DNA of 50,614 bases. Origin: Mastigamoeba balamuthi. Its lineage: Eukaryota > Evosea > Mastigamoebida > Mastigamoebidae. Position 1 is the stretch's first letter, and the number at the start of each line of letters is the position of its first letter. The stretch covers positions 1,616,164-1,666,777 of the forward strand of contig CACRSC010000084.1 of NCBI GenBank assembly GCA_902651635.1, given 5' to 3'. The position numbers and the translations under genes are program-made. The notes beneath the pieces are model-generated. The model was not told where the DNA came from, made no database searches, and worked only from the letters and a program-made list of their open reading frames with translations. Shown piece after piece: positions 9,900 through 20,110 of this stretch.

Positions 9900-11324
9900 A
9901 TGTGCGAAGCCGCGTACGCGGAGCTGCAGGCGCGCTACGACCAGCTCGTGCGCGATTTCCGCTACAACCTCGCCCTGCTGTCGGACCGCGATGCCGAGCT
10001 CGCGCAGCTCGACGCCGTCTCCGCGCGCGCCGACGCCGCCGAGCGCGCGCTGACGTCGGAGCGTGCCACGTCATCGCAGCTCGCGGCGCGCGCCGCCCAG
10101 TCGCAGGCCCGCGAGGCCCGCGACCAGCAGCAGGGCGCCCAGCTGCGCGCCCAGCAGCTCGAGGCCGACGCCACGCGCCTGCGCCGCGACCTCGCGGACG
10201 CCCAGCAGCGGACGAGGTCGCCAGAGGAGCCCGCACAGCAGCAGCAGCAGCAGCAGCAGCAGCCCGCCGAGTGGGCGGAGCGCGTGGCGGCGCTCGAGGC
10301 CGAGAGCGCGCAGCACGCGAGGGCCAACGTGGAGCTGCGCCAGGGCAACGCGGCGCTGGCGCAGGAGAACGAGGGCCTGCGGCGGGCGGTCGCCGAGCAC
10401 CAGCAGAAGAACGCGGCGCTGCAGGAGGCCGTGCGGGACATGCGCAAGGCCCTCGAGGACATGGCGCACCAGCAGCAGCAGCAGCAGAGGGACGAGCCCA
10501 GCGAGACAGAGCAGCTGGGCGAGGAAGAGGGCGAGGGCGAGGGCGAGAGCAGGACAGCAGTGGAGGAGCGCGAGGAGAAGGAGGAGAAGGAGGGGGCCAT
10601 CGCGGAGCTGCAGGACCAGATCGCGGAGCTGCGGCAGCTGGTGGCCGCGTCGCAGCAGGCGCAGTACCAGACGCAGGCAGCGCTGCACCAGCAGCTGCAG
10701 CAGGGCCAGCAGCAGCAGGGCGGCGACTGCGGCGACGGCGGGGACGAGGGGCGAGGCAGGGGGGAGGGCGGCAGCAGCGACGCGGAGCAGAAGCTGGGGG
10801 CCGCGGTGATGCACCTGCGGCAGCTGATGCTCGAGCGCGAGCAGCTCGTGCAGCGCAACAACACGCTGCGGCACCTGCTGCGCCAGGCAGAGGAGAGGGA
10901 GCGCAGGCTGCTGGCCGACGACAAGCGCAGGCGCGACGACGAGAGGCGGCGCACCACCTCGACTGCCACAGCAGCGGCAGCAGCAGCAGTTCACAAGGCG
11001 GACAGGGGGGAGCTTGCAGTGCAGGGCAGGGCAGCGCAGGTGCTCGAGGGCAAGCGCGAGACAGAGGCCAAGGCACGCAAGGTGCTGGGCAGGGCCGCTG
11101 CGAGGAAGGCCACACAGCACAGGCAGGCGCCAGCAGGGGCAGCAGCGGCAGCAGCGGAGGGGGACTCGGCTGAGAGGCTGAGGCTCAAGGAGATCAGGAG
11201 GAAGGTGGCCAGCTCGTGGAGGAGTGGGGCGTACCAGGGCGGGGCCTACGAGGACAGGGAGACCGACATGAGTACCCCACCCGATCTGCCCCCAACAGAC
11301 CTGCTCGACAACGACGACTTGTAG
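9900..11324 (+). CDS. Coiled-coil protein, CCDC57-like N-terminus, 474 aa
   Basis: This is a single uninterrupted exon. Almost the whole protein is heptad-rich Ala/Glu/Gln/Arg coiled coil. The N-terminal segment YDQLVRDFRYNLALLSDRDAELAQLDA closely resembles, from memory, the conserved start of CCDC57-family centriolar proteins (x-DFxxNLxxLxERDxELxRYD). Two Gln tracts occur (CAG repeats at about 10237-10262 and 10470-10486). A Lys/Arg/Ala-rich stretch and a short acidic tail (DLLDNDDL) follow. CCDC57 acts at centrioles, centriolar satellites and microtubules, so if the match is right this supports a flagellated or centriole-bearing organism. Generic coiled-coil similarity is the main alternative explanation. 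Confidence 0.6.
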   Translation: MCEAAYAELQARYDQLVRDFRYNLALLSDRDAELAQLDAVSARADAAERALTSERATSSQLAARAAQSQAREARDQQQGAQLRAQQLEADATRLRRDLADAQQRTRSPEEPAQQQQQQQQQPAEWAERVAALEAESAQHARANVELRQGNAALAQENEGLRRAVAEHQQKNAALQEAVRDMRKALEDMAHQQQQQQRDEPSETEQLGEEEGEGEGESRTAVEEREEKEEKEGAIAELQDQIAELRQLVAASQQAQYQTQAALHQQLQQGQQQQGGDCGDGGDEGRGRGEGGSSDAEQKLGAAVMHLRQLMLEREQLVQRNNTLRHLLRQAEERERRLLADDKRRRDDERRRTTSTATAAAAAAVHKADRGELAVQGRAAQVLEGKRETEAKARKVLGRAAARKATQHRQAPAGAAAAAAEGDSAERLRLKEIRRKVASSWRSGAYQGGAYEDRETDMSTPPDLPPTDLLDNDDL

Positions 11325-11959
11325 AAACAACACGGCGACGACGTACTCTCAGTTAGACCACGCAATCAATCTCGATAAATCCCCCAGAATCTCTTGGCTT
11401 CAGATTTCCCCTTGATTTTCTCATTTCAGTTGTTTCTTCCCAATGACCACATTCATCCTGATCTCGCACGTGGGCCCCGGGCCGGCACCGTTCTCGCAGA
11501 TCACCGACTACACTTCAGCCTTCTTCTGTGTGACAGTCGTGTTCCTGGGACTCTTGGCCAAGGGCCTGGTACTTCATATCACACCTCCTCCAGAGAATTG
11601 ACTGCCACTTGCCAGATCCCCCCGCTCGGCATCTGGCTCGTGGGAGTAGTGGCAGCCATGGGCCAGTGGATCAGAATGGCATTTGTTGCAGTTACACTGT
11701 CAACTGCCAGGACTGCCCACGAGGTGTTAATCAAAATTCCCCATGACTTGATCATGAGTATGTCACATCACACTGTGCATTCCTGATTGCCTGATTGCAG
11801 ATAGGTGTCAAAATGGACATGGAGAAAACTGCTGTTCAGATGTGGAATTCATTCAGCCTGGACAAACTGACTAAGGCCTTTTGCATCAAAGCCATCCTCC
11901 TGTTCTCACGCCTTCCTTTTTTATACAGATGCTTCAAGAGAGCATCAAGCCCTCATAAA

Positions 11960-12352
11960 AGGGGATGTTGATTTCCTTGAACAAAACAAAGAAATCAAAT
12001 TGGGAAGAAATGATCTTCCATGAGAACTATGAAATATGCAGGCAAGGTGAATGTGTAGGGCTGCTTTTCTGCTTAAGGATTTGGTTACTTGCATATGATC
12101 ACAGAAAAATCACTTTAGCTGCAATATGCCCTATTTTGTACAATAACATTACTACATTCTGCCAGAATGCTCTTTGGAAAGAGATTCAGAGATTGGTTTT
12201 TGCAGGAGGGCAATGACTGGAAGCATCAAAGTCCTATTTCTCATATGTGGAAGAGAGTTCATATTGTTACCTGCATCTTATGCCTAGCATGTAGTCCATC
12301 TAATACAATTGAAAATGAGTGGAAACTGCTAAAGGCTTGCATTTCTCTGTGA
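11960..12352 (+). pseudogene. Decayed Tc1/mariner-type transposase remnant A
   Basis: Reading across frames gives a series of Tc1-like blocks in the correct order. The first is VNV*GCFSA*GFGYLHMI (about 12049-12100), like the VWGCFS block. Next comes LFGKRFRDWFLQEGNDWKHQS (about 12168-12232). Last is SPSNTIENEWKLLKACIS (about 12293-12348), like the SPDLNPIENxWxxLK block. Stops and frameshifts break it and the N-terminal half is not recognisable. It aligns block for block with remnant B about 1 kb to the right, which strengthens both calls. Confidence 0.6.
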
Positions 12353-13149
12353 TATCAATCAATTGGAATGCACCATTTGCTCTGAGTGAAAGAAGCTTAA
12401 AGTGATGTATGCTTCACATTTGTTAAACAGCAAGTGGAAGAGAGCAATGGTGACTTCATCATGTCCCAGGAAGTAATATTCTCATAAATTCTCTGAAACT
12501 GTCAACAAATTGGAATTGCGATTCTCAAACGAAAAATAAGACCAGGTAGGTCGTTTTGATGGACACTGTACATTGAAGAGCTCACACTCATCATGGATAC
12601 TGAACAAAGATTCATATCACAATTATAATAGCCCATCTTATTTCACGATTACTTCAATTGCTGAGAATGCCAATTGGACAGATCAAAGGCCATAATATGA
12701 TCTGATCATAGAATATCTGAAATTTAGAATATCTGATAAAGACAAAAATGTCTCTCACAAGAGAAACAGAGATGAGAGATATGGTTTTTGCACAACCATC
12801 CAATGGGCCCTTACTGGAGCAAGAGGCGCATTGCACAGTATGTGCACGGCAGCTGTAGAACAGCCCAACAATGGATGTATCAGTGATCAGATGGTGTTGC
12901 TTCACCTCCACCATCAGAAGAAGTCAGAAGAGCAACAACAGAGAAGGAGAACAACATATTCTGGCAAGGGCCTTATCCCAGCTCCCATACAGAGCCTCAG
13001 TCATCTGCAAGTTCCTTCATCTTCGGGCCTTACTCTTCATTATTTTCAGGTGATTGCATGCTGCTAATGCCAAGTTTCAGACTTCTTTATTCAAGACTGT
13101 TTTATAAATTGACTCGTGCTTTTGATGGAAAAATCTGCAGAGAGATTAG

Positions 13150-13570
13150 AGAAATGTATGATTCAGTGATGAGTCCACGCTCTGGCTAGAGGGACCAAAG
13201 ATCAAGCATTAGCAGCTTTCTGGTCATCGATTTTTGGTCAGACAGGTTAAGTACCCCCAGAAGGTTCAGGTTTGGGGGTTCTTTTCCTCACATGGGTTTG
13301 AACGGCTTCACATCTTCCAGGGGAATCTCAATTCCAAAAAGATGTGTGGCATCTATCAGAGGGCTCTCCTGCCTTCGTTTCGCCAGGCTTACGGGGATGA
13401 TCAGGTTGAGTGGCTTCTGGCAGAGAACAATGACAGTAATCATATCAGTTAAATAATCTGTCAATGGAAAGCCAAAAACAACCTGCCTCCCCTGGTCAGC
13501 ATGCAGTCCGGACCTTAATGGAATTGAAAATGCTTGGGCATCCTGAAGGCTAAGGTGGCTAAGGCAAACC
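13150..13570 (+). pseudogene. Decayed Tc1/mariner-type transposase remnant B
   Basis: FSDESTLWLEGPKIKH* begins at about 13160 and matches the FSDES block around the first catalytic Asp. In the same frame follow VQVWGFFSSHGFERLHIFQG, LNSKK, LLPSFRQAYGDD and NNDSNHIS. A frameshift then leads into PDLNGIENAWAS (about 13508-13545), the PDLNxIEN block of the DDE/D catalytic core. An in-frame stop and the frameshift show it is dead. The N-terminal DNA-binding region is not identifiable. Confidence 0.75.
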
Positions 13571-14280
13571 CTTAATCTATAAAGGCATTATTTGTACGTT
13601 ACCTCAGAAAAGAGTAGAATCCACAAAAATTGATTTCTTCAATGCCTGCTTGATTGCAAGCAGTCCTGGAGGCCAAGGGAGACTTCACTGCAAACTAGAT
13701 CAGGATTTGTCCTTGGAAGTACAAAGCGTAATAAAGAGGTTGGTTTGAATTATTGTATTTGAAGAATTAAGGTGAGCTAGTTGGTTGTGATTCGAACTGT
13801 ATCTGGGGCATGAAAGATGATAAGTGAATGCACCATAACTTCTGGAAATTATCATAACTGACAGTTTACCAATAAGGGCATGATAATCTGGGAAGAGGTG
13901 AGAGTGCAGACTCGGGATATGCCTGCAGGCTTTTCATCTCCAATTGCTGAAAGGTAACTAACCTCACAAACAGAAATAAGTCATAGATGCAACATTTGTA
14001 AGGCGTTAGACAGAGAAGAAAAGACGGGTTAGTTTTCATAAGGAATGAGTGGTTTCGCTTATGTTCTGAGGCCTTACGAATCACGAAATTGATTATCATC
14101 CTCTCAGACAAGAAGGATTGGTTGGGCTTGCAAAATGTGGCAAAACGAGTACCTTTCTCTCTTCTTTCTTCTTGGGTCCGTGGTATCTGATCAGTAGTCA
14201 CTCTGGGCTTAAGTCTTCTTTCCTTTGTTATGAAGAGGCACATTTGTTTATTAATCATTTGATCAATACTGCAACTTTTG

Positions 14281-14610
14281 TGCATGAAGCACTACATCTT
14301 TAGTGATGTTATTTCAGTGCTACTTCAGCAATTTAATTGCTAATTTATGCTAAATTTAGCACTAAATAGCGCTACATCACTAATAGCAATTTTTGTGCTA
14401 CATGCGACCTAAATTCAGTGTTATAGATTTATTTTACCTAGCACAATAAATTGCTTATAGTACTACTTATGCTAATATTGGTGCTAGTAGCGATTGTAGT
14501 ACTAAATTAGCAATGTAATTCCATCACATGCATCATATGTAGCACTACATATTACGATTGAAGTAATGAATATTTCACATTTAGTGCTAATTATGATAAA
14601 GCTATGCTGT
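14281..14610. repeat. Array of TAGCAC / GTGCTA short motifs
   Basis: Within 330 bp the motifs tagcac, gtgcta, atgctaa and tagcaa recur at least a dozen times in both orientations (for example agcactac, agtgctac, tagcactaa, ggtgctag, tagtactaa). A second small cluster lies at 15615-15680. Such dispersed short repeats resemble subterminal motif arrays of DNA transposons, but no terminal inverted repeat or target duplication was resolved. Confidence 0.5.
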
Positions 14611-14699
14611 ATTTCATCCTTCTTCTCTGGTTACTGTAAGTCAAATCTGTTGAACCATGAACCATGATATTCTGTATTTTAAAGATATCTTCACTGTGA

Positions 14700-15130
14700 T
14701 ATCATCATATCTTAACTCTTCTCACACTCACCACTCACTGCACAACTCATCTCTGTCCTCACATCTTCTTCACCTTGCCCTTGTCCTGATTCTGTGCCTC
14801 TCCTCCCCCTTGCTCCTTTTCTCTCTTCCTTCCTCTCACAGTTCTCACATATGTTTCTTATGCCCTTTCTGCATAACAAAATATGTTCCTCTTCCCCTTT
14901 CCTCTCTGCGCTTCAATTTGTCCCTTCACCCCTGCCCCTGCCCCCTCTCTATCCCCTTTCCTTCCCTTTCCTTCCTCCCCCTTTCTTTTCTATATCAGGT
15001 CGAGAATGAAGATGTGCTGCCTCCTTTCCCCCAACACACAGTTTCCCCCTTCCACATATCTTTTTTCCGATGTGTTCCTTGACATCTTCCTTTTTCTCAC
15101 ATCGTTCTTACTTCCCTGTTCAGTACACTT
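14700..15130. repeat. Polypyrimidine low-complexity tract
   Basis: The plus strand is dominated by C and T (cctctcctcccccttgctcc and similar), which produces spurious Leu/Ser/Pro/Phe open frames. No conserved domain is visible. This is low-complexity spacer. Confidence 0.7.
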
Positions 15131-15862
15131 TCCTTACTGTTCCTGGGAATCATGAATAACAGAAGAAGCAGAGCACAGTCTGTGCTCTGTCTCCTGCAGA
15201 CCACAGAGAGGAGGGATGGAAGCATCATGGCTGCAGGGCAGGATTAACAGGTACGCTGTCCCTCTTTTTCCTGTCCATTTCTGCTTCATTTCTCTTATTC
15301 TCCCCTTTTCCCCTGAACAGTGCACCACTGTGACTAACACTGCAGCTACTGCAGGTCGTGATAAGTAGCAGTATCAGCCTGGGCACGGGCGCACACCTGA
15401 GATAAGTACTTGCACCTTCCTTTTCCTGCATTTCTGTTCATTTTTCCCCTTTTTTAACGGTTTAGCTATACATGCACTAGATGCCCTATTAACTCTAAAT
15501 CATAAGAAAACTCACAGTTTTCATTTTTACAGAAACGAAGGATGAAAGAAGCAGAGCCTGGTGCCACGCCTGGCTCTGTTGGGAACTAAGCATGAGAACA
15601 CATACTCATAGCCCATGCTAATAAAAAATAGAGTGCTACTTTAGTTCTAACTTAGCACAAAATATTGTGCTGATTTTTTTCTACAAGTGCTTCAGCATAT
15701 AAAACGCAGTGATGACCAATTGTTTATTAATCTCGTCTGATTAAAAGTGTCATGGATTCCAGAAAGTAGAAAAATAGCACGAAACCTGTGACCGGACTGA
15801 GCCACCTATGCACCCCGCAGAGGACCACTGATGGAGGGGGACACCGCCCGATGAATATCACT

Positions 15863-15868
15863 TTTATT
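15863..15868 (-). terminator. Polyadenylation signal of the DDX60-like gene
   Basis: AATAAA on the minus strand (tttatt on plus), 123 bp past the stop codon of the helicase gene. Confidence 0.6.
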
Positions 15869-15990
15869 TCCAACACTCTGGACTACTCGGTCGAGGTCGG
15901 CTTTGAAAAGGTGGGTGTTGTACTGTTCGTGTAAGAAGATGCGGTGTTTGGATAACCTCTCAGGCCAGTATGTTGAATCCAGGCAGAACA

Positions 15991-18900
15991 TCAAGACAGT
16001 CGTCTCATAGGACTGTCTGCGATAGGGGTGCCCTCATTGTCAGACCACACATCCACGTCCCAGGTACTGGGCTCTGTAATCTGTGCTGTTGGCTGCTGTA
16101 CTGAGGGGCTGGCAGCACCACTGCCCCGCTTCTCCATCTGCTGGACGGCTTCCCACTTGGCAGCGAAGAGATCTGCGATGAAATTGATGGTCTCGCCCCT
16201 CACGCTGAAGATGCCTCCGACGTTGCGGGGGTCCTGCACAACGGCCGTCCTGATCTTCTTGAGCACCTGCCAGCACAGACTGTCAGTACCCCTGCGCCCC
16301 CCCTGTGCCCTCACCGAGTAGGTCCTGCTCAGGACGCTCCACGCGACGCGGTCGTTGTACTGAGCCTGTAGCACCGCAGAGTAGTCCCTCTTCCAGAAGA
16401 TCTGCACGATCTCCCCGTCGCAGCCTCCAGTATTGCAGATTCTAATCTCCTTCTCGATCGCACAAAGCAGCTGCTGGTTCACATCACCGGGCAGCTCGCG
16501 CTCCAACAGTTCCCGCACCCTTGAGACCAGCTTGTTGAAGCCGGTGTACACAGGAGGAATGATCTCCGACCCCCATGAGGGGCACAGGGCGGGAAGCAAA
16601 TCATTCAGAACCCGCGTCCCGACCTGCATTACTTCGCTCCACGGTGCCAGAGGCTTGAATACCCTGCGTAAGCCCACTACATAGCAGAGCGCCAGCGTGC
16701 GTGCCTCCAGCTCTGGGAAGCGGAGCACGAGGCCAGCCAGCAGCGAGGGCTCGCCAGTGGGCACCAGTGCCCGCAGGGCTGCGAGCATCTCGCTGAAGAA
16801 TCTCCACCTGAGCTGCTGCACCAGAGGTATCACGGGGGCAGTGCCGGCCCCCCTGCTGGCAGGAGCGGCCATCGGGGGGCCCACGAGTCGCGCGACGTTG
16901 GAAGCGATGCGGGCCCTACGTGCAGCAAAATCGCTTTCGCTCTCGCCACCCAACGGGCATGCGAAGAAGTACCGCAGGTGCGAGGAGGCCACGATGTGCG
17001 GCGTCACCGCCTCGGCGAACATCGTGGGCGCCAGTGGCTTTACGACAGCCCAACGGACCTCGCTGATGTTCTGCCCACAGAAAATGACGTTCCCGACACT
17101 CTCGAAGCCACGCCGCCCGGCCCTGCCAGCCATGTGGCAATACATGTGCGGAGGTATGCTCGAGAGCGAGCTGCCAAAGACGACCGTTCGGCACGGAAGA
17201 TTAACGCCCACCGCGAGCTCCGTCGTCGCGAAGACGGCGCCCAGCGCGCGCTCGCGGAACATGGCCTCGACCAGGCGCAGGTACTCGAGGGGCCGGTCCG
17301 CCGAGTAGAAGCCCACGCCGAGTTGCAGCGCCTGGAAAAGGTCACTGCGCTTTGTCACCTGAGTCTTCTCGAACAGCGGGGCCTCCACTTCCCGGTTTCT
17401 GCTGAGCCACTTTTCAGGCTGATACTCCGGCAATGCGAGCGCAACGGGCCCTGCGTGACTGAGCAGCTCGGGAAGCAGGAGTGCACCGTCGCCATCCGCT
17501 ACGAAGATGATTGCTGGGAGCAGGGCTTGCTCTTTCAGGGCGTGTACGAATTCGTAGGGATCTCGCGCATCAGGTCTGCTCATCTGAGCATGGTCGAAGG
17601 CAGTAGTAGCAGTGGGATCCATCAGCCTTTTGCACACCATTTCGCGCTCAGACGGTTTTAGGCGCAGCAGATAGTCTCGCAGCTCGGCGATGTAGGCAGA
17701 CAGTTTACCGCGCGTGAGACCTCCTGCCAGCGTGTGGCTGCGGCAGGGGTCCAGCTTAGCTTTTCCGTCGGCTTGCAGGACGTCCGCGAGGGCCTCGTAG
17801 AGGAGCAGGGCCTGGCGACCCGTGAGGTCCTCCTCCATCTTGCAGATGGCGCTGTCGGTGGGGTTATCGCACACGAGGCCCATTGGGTGCACTTGTGGGA
17901 ATTTGAGGTCCTGTGTGCAGACGCGCAACGATCGCTGCACGAAGCGCGGTATCCTCACGCCCGCCTGGGGAATCGTGGCCACACGTCTGGGCCCCAGCCC
18001 CGACAGCCAGGCGGCGATTTCTGGGGCGTTGGCGATGGTGGCCGAGAGTGCGATGAAGGGGCACTCGGCGAGGACCATGATCTGCGTGTAGGTTCTGCCC
18101 AGCTCGTTGGTCGATGCGAAGTGGAACTCATCAAACACGATGTATCTGACCCTCTCCAGCCACCCGGCCTGATGCGTGGCTCGGTCAGCTGATGCTTGAA
18201 GTTGGCAGCTGCATGTGGCAGCTCAGTCGTACGTTGCAAGGCGTGTTGAGCTTGGTGAGCAGGACGTCCGCAGTGCAGATAAGCAGATCGCAATCGTGCT
18301 CGCGCAGACACATCTTGGTCGTCTTAACGCCCCACACAGCGGGCCTCTGCATGCGCCGCACGAAGGACTGCACGTAGATGACCATCTGGTTCACCAGCGC
18401 TGGCTTGGGGCACACAATCACCGCACGCCCTCCGTGCTCGATCGCTCGTCTCGCGACATAGCAGCTCAAAAAACTCTTACCGCTCGATGTTCCCGTCGTC
18501 ACCAGGACGCTCTCGTCGGCCTCAATGGCGCGCAACAGGTCTGCCTGCCAGTCATCGGGGAGGAAATCCACCCCTTTGAACGCCTTCGGGTGTGTGTCGA
18601 ACAGCGGTGGAACTGCATCGCTGTGGCACAGCTCGAAGAGGGCCTGCGGTTTCCTCTGCTTGGAGCCTGTATCCACCACAGGCAGACTGTACTGACGAAA
18701 CCAAAGACCCACAGTTCTGTTGCACCGGAACACAACACTCTCGGGGTGCGCATTCCCCACCAGACTGCCGGCTGAACTATCGTTGACCTCGGAAGCGGCC
18801 CAGCATACAGTGCACAGAAGGTTGGCAGCTGCAGTACGGTACGGAAGCAGGAGAACATCGAAGAAGTTTGCCAGCAGGTCTCGGCATAGGCGGTAAACAA

Positions 18901-19867
18901 TGTCTACACTAACAGGCTCTCTACGCCGCTGCGTGGTTACGAGGTAATCTCTCAGTTGCCTCCAGAGTACACACGCCGCAGTGCTCAGGCAGAGAGACGT
19001 GTCGCCTTGGACCAGCAGCTCGACGGTCCGTCCATACACTTTGCCGAGTGGCTGCTGTGCGTTGTCCATTTTGTCCATCAGTTTCTTGAAGCGCTTCCGA
19101 ATGAGCTCGTTGGACCCACCCGTGTCCTGGCGCTTAGCGTTGCGGGCGACGCGAACTGCAGCGAAGAGTGACTGGCTGTCACGGCACCCGTGATAGGCAG
19201 CCACGTGTGAAGCGTTCTCGGACCGCTGGAAGAAGTCCTGCAGGCCAGCCTCCTCTGCTTGGATCTGAGCCAGCGGCCTGGGCGTGTGCCAGTGGGTCGT
19301 ATCGTCATACAACAGATCCGTCTGCCAGGGCTCTCCCTGGAGCTCTCCCCGCGGTGCCACAGCTGCCGTGAGCACACCGGGCACGCAGGCCGAGAGGGGG
19401 AACTGCAGAGACGACAGCTTCTCAGCCTCCAAGGGCAGCAGAGACCACTGGAACTCTTCCATGCTCAGCTGCACCGGAAGAACTTGGTCCGAATGGCTAG
19501 GCTGCGCTGCGATACACTGGTCTATCATGACGATGTAGGCGCAGAGGTCGCTGGCCCGCATCTGGCACCTCTGATGCACCCACTGGTCCTCAGTCTGCTG
19601 GACGACGCCGCTGAGGCTCGTCGCTTGGTACCTGTAATGCAGCACGAGCTCTGTGCAGGCCCTCTGACAGCGCTCGAAGCGGAGGTCTCGGTAATTGAAG
19701 ACCTGAGTAGTGAGCCAGTTCCGAACAGTTCTGGAGGAAATCAGTTGTTATATCATAAACCTAATAGACACGGGGTGAAAATTGCATCACGTTTTGCCTT
19801 GGTTGGGGTGTTGATTCGCCCCCTTGAATATCGCGATCGCAGGCGGGTCGGAGCTCTCAACGTGCAT
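15991..19867 (-). CDS. DDX60-like DExH-box helicase (Ski2-like SF2), 1,250 aa, three exons
   Basis: Exons: 19867-19791, 19730-18233 and 18168-15991; introns of 60 and 64 bp keep frame (1,251 codons). Motifs in order: DDWQADLL Q-like motif, TGTSSGKS Walker A (about 435-442), PKPALVNQ motif Ia, FDEFH motif II (about 536), LSATIANAPEIAAWL motif III, FATTELAVGVNLPCRTVVF motif V and HMAGRAGRRGFESVG motif VI (about 874). The order, the long insertion between the RecA lobes and the C-terminal region fit DDX60/Ski2-like helicases. Family members act on RNA and in antiviral sensing in animals. Catalytic residues are intact, so ATPase and unwinding activity is expected; the substrate is unknown. Codon use is less GC-biased than in the flanking host genes, and a 17-bp sequence 147 bp upstream of the ATG is identical to one upstream of the Helitron Rep/helicase. 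It may be host, or cargo of the mobile element. Confidence 0.78.
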
Positions 19868-20013
19868 CGGCCCGGGGCAGCGCGGGCGTGCGACGAGGTG
19901 CGGTGGGGTCAGATGAAGTGGGCGCAGCTCCCGGATCAGATGCCGAGCTCTCGCTCGAGGGGAGCTGGCGTTCTTAGTAGAAAGAGATATGTTTGGGTTG
20001 TCCGTTTCTGTTG

Positions 20014-20030
20014 CAATACTGTATCGTCCG
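20014..20030 (-). promoter_or_regulatory. 17-bp promoter-proximal element, copy upstream of the DDX60-like gene
   Basis: On the minus strand it reads CGGACGATACAGTATTG, ending 147 bp before the ATG at 19867. The identical sequence in plus orientation lies at 23621-23637 before the Rep/helicase gene. No other exact copy was seen in the window. It could be a core promoter or 5' UTR element common to genes of one element. Confidence 0.55.
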
Positions 20031-20110
20031 CTCACGGAACCATATCTCGCCATTTGCGGAAGAAACGGACGAGAGATATCTTTGTTTTCCGAGTGGAGAG
20101 CAGGCGGGCG

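Larger units (their letters stand above)
11325..15985. other. AT-rich island without intact genes
   Basis: Base composition drops sharply from the GC-rich exons on the left. Open frames here are short and mostly carry no recognisable domain. The contents are two decayed Tc1/mariner transposase remnants, a TAGCAC-type motif array, a polypyrimidine tract and the 3' UTR of the helicase gene at the right edge; each is annotated separately. The stretches 11325-11960, 12360-13140 and 13570-14280 show nothing else that I can support. Confidence 0.7.

Noticed and set aside
9691-11115. 474-aa minus-strand frame opposite the CCDC57-like gene
   Set aside because: Pro/Ala/Arg/Ser composition without domains; it is the antisense shadow of a GC-rich coiled-coil ORF.
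14657-15155. Overlapping Leu/Ser/Phe-rich plus-strand frames
   Set aside because: Artefacts of the polypyrimidine tract.
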